Shown here: positions 35,988-46,700 of the stretch, in pieces
How positions within the stretch are numbered: position 1 is the first letter of the stretch
How the letters are laid out: every line of letters starts with the position of its first letter
Assembly: GCA_008921705.1 (NCBI GenBank)
Contig: VFFE01007605.1
Location: 3,225,351-3,289,350 of the forward strand
DNA from: Burhinus oedicnemus
Taxonomy: Eukaryota; Chordata; Aves; Charadriiformes; Burhinidae
Reading direction: 5' to 3'
DNA length: 64,000 nucleotides
Translations under genes and position numbers: made by a program
The notes under the pieces: model-generated
Database searches by the model: none
Told to the model about the DNA's origin: nothing
Seen by the model: only the letters and a program-made list of their open reading frames with translations

Positions 35988-37993
35988 AATTTGCTAAATT
36001 GCAACTCTCCTGATTGCCCATCTCCCTGGCGAGCGGTGGCCGCTCGGGTCCCCGTGTGCCTCATGGCGGCAGCCGGTGCCGCTCGGTGCTGGGGCAGGCA
36101 CCGACCCCGCAGCACGTCACCCTGCCGGCATTAATCAGCCCCCACCAACCTCGCCGAAAAGAATTAAAAAAACCCCAACTGTGCGGGAAGAAGCTCCCAC
36201 GATGAAGCCAAGAAGTGACTTTAATAACTAGAGGTAATTGGATGAGCAAAGAGAAAACACAGTCGCATTAATTATTAAGAAAGACTAATTGTTGGCAAGG
36301 CAAAATTAGGAGACCTCACGCATGGGTGTCTGATTGCGATAGCAGCTCGAGGCTAGCTAGAAAACTCTCCTTTCGCTGAGCACACACAAACCCAGCAGGT
36401 CTTTCGCATGAGGAGCATTCTCCCCATCACAGCTGCAATGTTACTCGGCTCCGAGGTGTCCGATGAGGCACAGCATCCTTCCCCTTTGCTCCCATCCCGC
36501 AGGATGGGCTGCAGCATGTCCGGCTGCGGGGTTATCCAAACCTGCCAGCATGGTGCTCGTTGTCCAGAACTATATATGACTTTTTTTTAAACAAAATGTG
36601 AGTTTTTCCCTAGAAAATGGTGAAAGATTGTAATCAAACATTTTCTGGAAAGCACCTTGTGTTAGAAAGTATTTTGACTCATTTTTTTAAGACTGATCTA
36701 TTTAGTTGTGACACGCTAAAAATGAGTAGTTTTACTTGGCTGGCTTGACAGAGGATTTTTCTTTTAAACTTTAAAGCTAATCTTAGCAAAATCTAGCACA
36801 GAAGGTCAAAAGCCAAAATTTGAGTGAAATGACCAACCAAAAAATTTCCATGGCCAGCAAAACTCTGGGTTTTTAGCCCTGTGAAGATTTTAGAAAAAAT
36901 TGTAAAGAATTTTTTCCTACTTGGATCAGTTTAGGAAAAGAAACAAAAAAAGAGAAGTGAATGTTTTGTAACCTGTCAAAACTATTCCTTGCTACAACTG
37001 AAAGCTGCTCTTAAAAGCAGCAGAGGTCACACCAAGCTGCCTGGGTGGCTGCTGGGGATCCCAGGATCCCGGCATCCTGCCCGTGCTGCACCGCTGCTTC
37101 TATGGGTGGGAATTTTTTCAATTAATTTTCTGTTAGAAGACAATTCTTAACTTAAACAAGGCAGCTTAATTCTACTGCCCCTGACACCACTTGGTGCTTA
37201 ATTTAGCGAAAAAGGTTTTGTTAAATTTAATAACGGCTGCACCAAGCACCCGGGATGGGTCCTCGCAGGGGACGGCCGGGGCTGCGCACCCGACCTGCAC
37301 CGTGGCGAGTTGCTTAATGCATTAAAGGAGAAGAGTAATAGAGGAGCTCATCTTACACGGTTGATTTTGATCTGCACCGCTGCACCCAGGCAGAAAGCAT
37401 CCTTCCTAGGAAGAACCCCTTTTTGGTTTTGATGACTGTATTTCAAGAGTTTTTATGTTTTCCCTAGATTTTGAACAAAAACAACCAAAGTGAAAAGCTG
37501 GCTTTTTAATAGTTCAGTTTTTTAAGGCAAAGTCACGTAGATGACGCTGTTTTGCAGGAAATAAACTTATATTTTACAGATTTCCCATATGTTTGAAGTA
37601 GTAGAACGAATTTAAGAATTTGCTCTCACTTTATAAAAGTCAGCCCTAAGCCCCCAGGAGATGTACCGCGCCGTCAGCCAATTCTGAATGTGCCGTACCA
37701 CCTTCCCGCAAAACCAGGGCATCATTCACAGCGTCACCCAGCTCCCCACTCTGAGTGGGGAAAACTCCACTTGAATTTCTTCCACGGGATTTTTGGAGAT
37801 CTTAATCCTGCTATGCTACTTCTGTGTGGCTTTTTACAAGATTTTTTAACAGCTACTCTGAAATGAGAAGCTGTGCGCTTGCAGACGAGCCAGCTGGGGC
37901 TTCATCGAGGGAAACGGCTTCGACGTTCAGGCTCCAGCTGAGAGCAACTTCTGCAGAGTCAGCATCAGAGAGGTGGGGGGGCTTCCAGCTAAT

Positions 37994-38302
37994 GGGGACC
38001 CTGAATGCATAGGAGATCTCATAGGCACAGGGGACCCTACAGGCGCAGGGGACTTTACACACATAAGGGACCTGAAACACATGGGAGGCTGCAGGCATTG
38101 TGGGTCCCATAAACACAGGGGGCCCCATGCACATATGGGGGGCCTTCCACATAGGGGACCCCATGCGCACAGAGGACTCCATGCACATAGGGGACCCCAT
38201 GCACAGAGGAGACCCCATGCACAGAGGGGACCCCATGCACAGAGGGGACCCCATGCATAGAGGGAATCCCATACACAGAGGGGACCCCATGTGCACGGGA
38301 AC
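37994..38302 (+). repeat. Minisatellite, 18-bp unit (GACCCCATGCACAGAGGG)
   Basis: The core at 38148-38299 has about eight close copies of an 18-bp unit; the part to the left is more diverged. Because 18 is a multiple of three, frames stay open on both strands (HRGDPM repeats on +, MGSPLC repeats on -). These are not evidence of genes. Confidence 0.9.
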
Positions 38303-40349
38303 CCTGCAGACCAGGGAACAGGGACAGACTGTGAGGACTGGGCACAGCACCAGTGCGGCTGGTGCCCAGCGCCTTTGCGGATGTGACTGCAAGGGGTGCT
38401 GCCCTCCTCGTGAAGGATAACGGGGTGCTGCCTGCCCCCTGCACGAACCTCAGCTCCCAGCCACCGAACCTACCCCACTGGTGCAAAAGCACTGGCCAAT
38501 ACCCCGGACAGCCAAAATCCCTCTGGTCAGCCCAAAAGCAAGCAAAGCAGGGACGAGCCTGCCACAAAGCCTGCCACTGTGAGAGCCAACATCCATCCTG
38601 GCAACCCCTCCACGGATGCAGAGGAGTTGGCAGGGAGAGGAAAGCCCATAACCCCTCTGTGATGCCCAGAGCCCGGTGCCTCCATCACCGCGGGCCATGC
38701 TGGCCCTGGTGGCAGCCTCCCAGGCGAGGGGAGGCTGGAAGCACCCCAGGGGGTGCAGGATCCGTCCCGCGCAGCACAGTGGCATGAAGCGCCCTGGTGC
38801 ACGAGCCAGCGGCCGGGGAGAGCGCTGTGGTTTCCAGCCCCGCCAGGGAGCCGAGCCGCGGTGAGGTGAGATTAGTCACGTCACTTTCAAATTTTCCCAC
38901 ATCGCCAGCCCCAAAAATAGCGAAACGAAAAAGCCGTGGGCCAGCCTGGCGGCGGCTGGCGTGAGGTGAGGGGCCTGGCCGAGGGACGGCAGCTCAGGCT
39001 GGTGGTTGTGCCACGCTGGCGGCTGTCACCGCCATGGCAGAGGGGGGTTTGGCAGCCTGAGAGCCCCTTGCCGTGGCCGTGCCCTCTGTTCGGCTGCTGG
39101 GAGCAGGTCCCGGGGCTGGTCCCGGCTCAGAGCGGGCAGATGGATAGGATGCTCGGGTGCCTGCAGGGTGAAAGCCCTGGGTGCAGCGCACGTGCTGCAG
39201 GCTGCAGTCCGGCCCCAAGTCACCCCAAATGTGTTTGCTTCGACGTCACTTCTCAGAGAGGGCGAGATGAGTCGACACGCCGGCTATGAAAAACAAAACC
39301 TACAAAGTTTTGCTGTTGCTGATTCAATGAGGAATTAATTCCTTTTCACTGCAAAATTAGTCATTGTGCCACAGAAAGAAAGGTATAAGGTCAGGCTGCA
39401 CCGAGCATGCACCGCTGCTGGGGAAGGTACCCATTACCGGGGGGACTGTGCCTTTTGCTCTTTATCCAACAGACAATCCAAATTAGGAAATTATTAGGGA
39501 TATATTATTAGGGACGTTATTGGGTACATCCCGCAGCATTGGAGCTGTTTCCGGGAGGGCTCGCAGAGCAGCACTGGCATTCGGGGTGCTTGGGGACCCA
39601 GAGCCCGTGACTCAAACCCAGCCCTGCATGGTTCCAGGGCACCTCCGAGTTCTGATAAAGTCTCCCAGCTTGGGGCCCCAGACCATGTCAGCAGACACCT
39701 TCACCCCTCCTTTCCCCCTGGTGTTGCACCAGGAGATGCTGCGATAAAAGATCACCCCAAATACCCACTGCAGGCCATTTTCGGCGCTGACTGCAAGCGC
39801 CGGGGCTGGAGCCCTCGGCAACCTGCGGGCGAAGGCAGCGTCGACTCATTTCTCGTGTCAGCACGCTTTTCTCTCTTTTCTCACTTTTGCTGCACTCACA
39901 TCGCCCCAGCCCGCTGCCGCAGCAGAAAGGAAACAGGGAAAGTTAAAGCCACCCACGCTCAGGCGCTGCCCTCGCCCAGCCATGCACCCCTCCAGCAAAG
40001 CTGAATTTTAGCAGGAGCATCCCCCTGGCCCCTGCCCGGGCCTAGGTCACCCAGTGCGGTTGCAGCACGGAGGGCTGGATCTGGCCTTTACCCTCAGCAC
40101 CACCAAGGTTTCCTCCAGGGACCAGAAGACACCATCTCCCATGAGCAGAAGAGCCCCACTTGCCCCGTGCACCCCGTCTCTGGCTGGCCCAGAAGTGCTT
40201 ACAAGCAGCAGTCAAAGGGGAAAGTAATAATTTGCAGCTACTAATTCCTGCATTAATTCTGCAGATGAAGTGCAGCAAGAAGCTGATCAGTTTAAGACAC
40301 ACACTTTTGACACTGTCCCACACTCCATCCCTGCCTCTAAATTGGGCAG
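38303..40349. other. Noncoding GC-rich stretch
   Basis: GC-rich sequence with many short chance frames. A CpG-containing segment around 38.8-39.0 kb includes a CRE-like ACGTCA. No splice-bounded coding sequence was recognised. Confidence 0.5.
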
Positions 40350-41424
40350 ACATGGATTTGACTGATGGACCACTTGGTGGATAAGGAATTGGATGGATGG
40401 CCGCACTCAAAGAGTTGCAGTCAACAGCTCAATGTCCAAGTGGAGACCAGTGATGAGTGGCATTCCTCAGGGTTCTGTACTGGGACTGGTGCTGTTTAAC
40501 ATCTTTGTTGGTGACCTGGACAGTGGCATTGAGCGCACCCTCAGCAAGGCTGCTGACGACTGTGTGGAGCAGTCAACATGCTGGAGGGAAGGGATGCCAT
40601 CCAGAGGGACCTGGACAGGCTTGAGATATGGGCCCATGCCAAACTCAAGAAGTTCAACAAGGCCAAGTGCAGGGTCCTGCACATGGGTCGGGGCAACCCC
40701 CAGTATTGATAGAGGCTGGCAGAGAATGGATGGAGAGCAGCCCTGAGGAGAAGGACTTGGGGGTGTTGGTGGATGAGAAGCTCAACATGAGCCGGCAATG
40801 TGCGCTGGCAGCCCAGAAAGCCCCCCGCATCCTGGGCTGCATCCCCCAGCAGCGTGGCCAGCAGGGCCAGGGAGGGGATTCTGCCCCTCTGCTCCGCTCT
40901 GGGGAGACCCCCTTGCAGTGCTGCCTCCAGCGCTGGGGACACCAACAGCAGAAGGACATGGACCTGTTGGAGCGGGGCCAGAGGAGGCCATGGAGATGAT
41001 GGGAGGGCTGGAGCCCCTCTGCTGGGAGGACAGGCTGAGAGAGTTGGGAGTGTTCAGCCTGGAGAAGAGAAGGCTCCGGGGAGACCTTGGAGCCCCTTCC
41101 AGTCCCTAAAGGGGCTCTAGGAAAGCTGGGGAGGGACTCTGGATCAGGGAGCAGAGCCATAGGATGAGAGGGAATGGTTTTAAACTGAAAGAAGGGAGAA
41201 TTTGATGAGATATTGGGAAGAAATTCTTTCCTGTGAGGGTGGTGAGACACTGGCCCAGGTTGCCCAGAGAAGTTGTGGCTGCCCCATCCCTGGAGGTGTT
41301 CAAGGCCAGGTTGGACGGGGCTTTGAGCAACCTGGTCTAGAGGGAGGTGTCCCTGCCCGTGGCAGGGAGTTGGACTAGATAATCTTTAAGGTCCCTTCCA
41401 ACTCTAACCATTCCATGAGTCTAT
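40350..41424 (+). mobile_element. CR1 LINE 3' fragment with RT region (copy B)
   Basis: The longest CR1 copy here, about 1.07 kb. It begins in the CR1 reverse transcriptase ([20 protein letters not shown], then [18 protein letters not shown]), where the catalytic FADD motif reads KAADDC, so it is altered. It continues through the end of ORF2 and the 3' UTR. Frame breaks make it inactive. It is close in sequence to copy A over their shared 650 bp. The tail is TCTAACCATTCCATGAG. Confidence 0.95.
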
Positions 41425-43615
41425 ATACACTGCACATACAGGCAAATATTTTCCTTGCTCAGGTTTTTATCTCTGCATTCTATGTTTTGTGGTTGATGAA
41501 GCATTACTCCCTCAACTCTTCCTTTTCCCTCTGATTTCTTTCAGCATCTTTAAAATCCAGCTCTGCTTTGAAAATGCTAACGAGGCATCTGAGCAGCCCT
41601 GCTCTTTTTTTGGCACATTGAAGGGGATGCGCTCGCCTTAGCGGCAAAACTCAGCTCCCACGATGCTGACTGTCCCCCTGTGACTCGGATGTGCATCACA
41701 GCGGCTTAGGGGACTCCACTTGGCTATCAGGGGACAAGTTCCTCAGCGTTTAACACCTTCCATGCCCCAGCACTCAGAGAGGTGGCCAAGCTCCAGACGT
41801 GCTGGGGTCAAATACAGGCAAAGAACTTAAAAACCTTTCAGAAGTTCTCAGTGGCCTTCTGTTCTGCTGCTGGTTTCTGTTTTTAAGCAATGATGGTTAT
41901 TATTTTTAAGTTAAACTCTGCAGGGGAAATAGCTGAGCTTTTCACCGTTTACGGGCACAGGAAGAGCCGTTTCACTTCTCAAGTATTTATGTTCTAAGCG
42001 AAAGATGTAGGTGGTTCTTCGTGAAAAAAAAAAGAAAGAAAAAAAAGGCATGGAAAAATAAAGATCAAAAGTCCCTCCCAGAGGCTTCTCTCTTATGGGG
42101 ACAGGGGACAAGTGCGGCAGCAAGCACATCCCGTATCAGAGAGAAGAAACCCCCTGAAAAATGAACTTTTGGCATCACCGCCCAATGTCTACAGTCACAT
42201 TCAGCAGAAGAGCCACCTCAGTCCAGAAGCCTCCTCAACCGTGCAGAAAGTCCCCTTGTGCAAGGCTCGCCTTGCTCGGGAAATGCCGCTGCTGCTGTGA
42301 TGCTAAAAGCAGCTTCACCATGCTGTATTTGCTCAGGAGGGGACAGAAACATCCCCCCCTGCTCCCAGAAAGGGTGACAGCGACATTTGGCTTCACGGAA
42401 ACAAATGCCAGGGCAATATAACCTGGGGGCTGCACCGCCACACCAAACCCCAGCTATTTTCTCCCAAATACCGGGGCAATATAACGGCGGGGCTGCATCT
42501 TCCCCCTCCCCAGCGATTTCCCCTGTTCTGCAACATCCATCCCTGGTTATTGCCTCTCTCGCGTTCTGGGCTATGGAGGAAACAAAAATCTCTGTCCCCT
42601 TTGTGCTACACGGTTCTGCGAATCTGAATCAAAAGCTGCAAACCCTGGAGTTACCGGTAACACTTGAGGCTTCAAATGAGACGGCACGCACTTGACCCAC
42701 GGAGGCTGATAATATCTGACCTCCTTTATTTCGCTTCGCTTCTCAAAGACAAGCGGTCGGTCTGATACCCAGAATTAATCAGGAAAATGTCCAAGAGGGC
42801 AAGGGAGGAAAGCAAAATAAAAGTGTGACACAGAGCCAAGGCTTGCCCTTCGGTAAGGCTCGAGACACCGTTTCCAGAAGGACCAGAGATATTACCCCAC
42901 CGTGTGCCCGGCTCACGGGCAGCACCGGGACTGGCCGACCCTCAGGGTGCAAAGGCTTGGGGCAACGCAGAGGGTTTGCGCTGTGAGAGCCGCATCCCGA
43001 TCTCAGACACCGTCGGCTCAGGGGATTTTCACCAGTTTTGAGAAACCATTTGCAAACCCCAGCCCTAGCCGGGTCCTGAGCCGAGGTGGCTTTGAGGCTG
43101 AGTTGTCACATCCCTCCCTGCCGAGGAGGCGCTGCAGCAGCAGATGGAAAATCCTGTGAGATTTCTGGGTGCATCTGCCGGCGGATCAGCCCAACAGGAA
43201 CCCTCCAGGTGCCAGTGCCATGCAGTTTTCTGGAGGCAAATGTTTGCTTACACATCCCCTGGGCATCAGGAGAGGGCTCCCGGCTGCTCAGCTGGGGTTT
43301 TTCTTTCCATTTAAAACAAAAACAAAACCAGCCCATGTACTTCAAAGAGTGTAGGGGAGTTAACAAAAACACAAAACACAAAAAAACTCTGATGTGATTT
43401 AAGGCGTTTCGATTCCCCGAACATCAGAGGGGGTGAAACCTGCCCCTTCACGCTGCAGCAGTGCTGGGATGCACGGCCACCGTGGGTGACACCATCCTGC
43501 TGCTGTCACCACTGTCACCCCAGGACCTGGACAGGAGACTCGTCACCAGACTTTTGTCCCTGTCTCTAAGCTTGGGATGGGACAGCTGCCAGCCCCTCCT
43601 GGCAGACACTATACG
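41425..43615. other. Noncoding stretch
   Basis: No exon recognised. It contains a roughly 64-bp tandem duplication (listed separately) and an A-rich tract near 42025-42048. Confidence 0.55.
42402..42523 (+). repeat. Tandem duplication, about 60-64-bp unit
   Basis: Two copies share GGGCAATATAAC, GGGGCTGCA and CCCCAGC-ATTT in the same order: copy one at about 42402-42465, copy two at about 42466-42523. A small local duplication. Confidence 0.8.
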
Positions 43616-43763
43616 TTCTGTTCCATTCTATTCTATTCTATTCTATTCTATTCTATTCTATTCTATTCTATTCTATTCTATTCTATTCTATTCTATTCTA
43701 TTCTATTCTATTCTATTCTATTCTATTCTGTTCTATTCTGTTCTATTCTATTCTATTCTATTC
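43616..43763 (+). repeat. (TTCTA)n pentanucleotide satellite
   Basis: About 29 units, with TTCTG variants near 43736-43750 and at the left end. The open frames it gives (SILFYSILFYS) are artefacts. Confidence 0.97.
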
Positions 43764-46700
43764 CTTTGCAATCTGCTAGTCTCAAAGCCCAGCTTCAGGG
43801 GGCATCTCAGCATGCGAGAACGTCACTGGTTGAAAAAAAAAGACAACAATCCAAAGTGTCTCACCCCATCTGAAAGTAAATCCCCGACCCGGTGACTGCG
43901 CCGTGAAAAAAAAAAAAGTAATGACAGTAATAATAATAACAATAATAATGATACTGTAATGTTGCTGACTTGTTCAGAGAGCGCTTTCTCCTGTCGTATA
44001 CGACTGCCGAGGCTGCACACTCGCACAGCGTCAGATGACCCCAAGAGAAGATCTTTTGACCTGTCAGATGTAGCTGTGCCCAGGCACAGGCCACCGGCTA
44101 ATTAACAGATCAGGCGGTACAACTGAGGATGATAATTTGCAATAATTATCGTTGTTCTTGGGTATGCATTTCCCTGCTACAGTGAAATCCTTTGATATTT
44201 ATATGGATGTCAAGCGCATTTCCAACACAGAATGGCCATGACTGAATGAACCGCAGCTGCTCTGAGTCTCCTCCGGGGTCTCTCCCAGACCTTTCCGCAG
44301 CATCGCTGCTGGGACGGCACGGTGACAGCCAGCGGTGGCTCAGGATGTCACTCCCACCCTAGCATTAATTTTTCCAACCAGCTGTGAAGCCCAAGGGACG
44401 AGGGCTGTGGCGAGGGGCGTCCCTCCCAACCGGGCTCCCCAACACCCACCGGGGACCCCCGGGCAGCAGCAGGGAGAGCTGCCACTGCCCAGCCCGGAGC
44501 CGCCCCCGCATTATCCTAATCTGCACTCACACTTATTTCCTAGTTTCCGTGATAAACGGCTCTCTGGAGGACACGGAGGGAAGCTAATCCCCTCCGGAGC
44601 TGAAGGGATGCTTTATTGACATCCTGCAGCTGTAAGGCGATAGCAGCTTTCCTTGTTGCTCACTTCCAAGGGTGACATGTTTACAAAGAATGCTACAGCC
44701 GCTAATCCTGGATGATACCCTGTGTCTGCCTGGGAGAAATCCTAATTTTCTTGATAGGAGGAATTAGTTCCTTTAATGCTTAATACCCCTTTTTTCCTCT
44801 GAAAGCAAGCAAGCGTTATTGTGCAGAGCGGAATAAACATTTTAATTAAAATGTGGAATTTATCTTCCAGTCGAATTCGTACGAGCCCCCGACGATATGT
44901 CAAACTCCACTTTCCCATTTTGAATCTTTCTCTGATCTCTTAATGCGAATGGCTGAATTAAAACCTGGGCTCGGTGGATTTGCATATAATTAGAGAGCAA
45001 GGGAAATTAATAGGGAATTGAATGGTTTTCTCCTCTGCCCATCTGATGTTTTTACCAGATTAAAAAGAGTTGATTTTTCTTAATGACTGTAAAAATGTAT
45101 TAAATATTGTTTAACCTTTTTTTGTTGGGAGGATGGAGGCAGACAGACTAAAGAAACAAACTTATACATATGATAATGAACGCCTCCTATCGTGGGAAGC
45201 AAATATCATTGTAATTAGGATTAGAAAGGAATCCTAATTAATCTTGTCCTGCCACTTGACTTCTAGAAGTTCCTTAAATGTTACCTCAAATGAAATGCAA
45301 AAGAAGGAGCAGTTTAAAGGCTCGCCAGCTAATCCCTGTGCACAGCAGTGAGGAGCTGCTGTGGCCAGAGGTGGCACGGGGCGAAGGCTCCCCAAGCCTC
45401 CCAGCCGAGGGCTGCCAGATTTCGGACGGAGTGGTCTGAGCCTGGCACGTGAGCTGGATTCAGACTGAAGGGGAACACACAGCTCCGCTGCCTAAATTTC
45501 CTAATTCCCCACGATGAACTAGGTAACGAGACAGCAAACCAAGAGAGATGGGATGCACCAAGTACCACAGCAATTCCTGACTCCATACAGGCAGCTTTTC
45601 AGTTCTTTTACCATGTTTTTTTTCAGTATTGTCTAAATAGTCTATTTAGCAATACTTATTGGGCTTGTTTTCAGGATGGGACTCAAGGTACAGGATGGGA
45701 ATAAACGAGGAAACTCCAGCTCTGTGCCATTCCCCATGTCTTGATTTCATCTTCTCTACGCTCATGATGCTAAAGATTACCTACCCTGCTGCTATTAAGT
45801 CATACATATTTTAACTCGGCTCTTGCCATGCGTCATCAAATCCTGTTTTTCAGGTATTGAGATTCATAAATTTAGTTGCATAAGATTTTACTACGAGAGT
45901 GGATGGTCATGAGATTGTTTTCATCTTTGAGTCTCAGTACGGAAAGCAGTTTTGAGAGAGCTGGTTTCCAAAATTCAGACCCTGGCTGAAGGTCTCATTT
46001 TCTAAATATAGCTAAAAACACTGCAAGGAGGTGCTGTAACGGGGGGTTATAACTTGGACCAGTAATGAAACACAGCAAACTTTATGCTAAGTAATAAATA
46101 ATAAATGAATCCTGCTAGGGCTAGGTTGGCTTCTCAGCATATTTCTTCCAAGAGCTCCAGTAAGTTTTTGGCTACGGCTTTATTAGAGCGACTGTGAATA
46201 ACAGCCTGGGAATAAGATGGTTAGTACAGACATGAAAAACCTTCACTTCGAAACCAGAGACCATACAAAATGTGCCTGGTCTTGGATTTCATTTTAACCC
46301 AGGCTGATCAAAAGTTCACAAGGCAGGACTGATCAAAGGCTTCGCATTGAAAAAATGAGAAAGTCACAATTTCATATGGTTTTGATGAGAAAAATAATTG
46401 ATGAAACTTTGCTCTTTCAACTCGGTTTTGCTTTGAGTTTGGGGTTCATCTGAATACAAGAAGCAATGGGCACAAACTCGCATGGATTGAAATCTTAGTA
46501 CAGTTTTAATAACCTAGTTCTTACTATGGGAGCTTGCCACCTGCTCTAGGACTGCATGGGGTCAGGAATTTTGAGCAACATTATTTATTTTTGTCAGAAA
46601 AACCAAGACATTGAAACCACAACTCTTCACAGGGTGCATCTTCACCGAAGTTTTGTTGGGAAAACTCAAAACAGAGTTTTGAGCCACCTCCTGGTTGATG

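Larger units (their letters stand above)
32676..37990. other. Noncoding stretch upstream of the last recognised TCF7 exon
   Basis: Probably TCF7 intron. Apart from the CA repeat, the C tract and a weak candidate exon, I see no gene. The part 36.2-36.3 kb is rich in TAATTA-like homeodomain cores and could be regulatory; 36.6-37.0 and 37.1-37.65 kb are AT-rich without features. Confidence 0.55.

Noticed and set aside
38100..38420. Repetitive protein frame (HRGDPM repeats) and its antisense twin
   Set aside because: Produced by an 18-bp minisatellite; open on both strands for arithmetic reasons.
43461..43895. Frames rich in LFYSI repeats
   Set aside because: Translation of the (TTCTA)n array.
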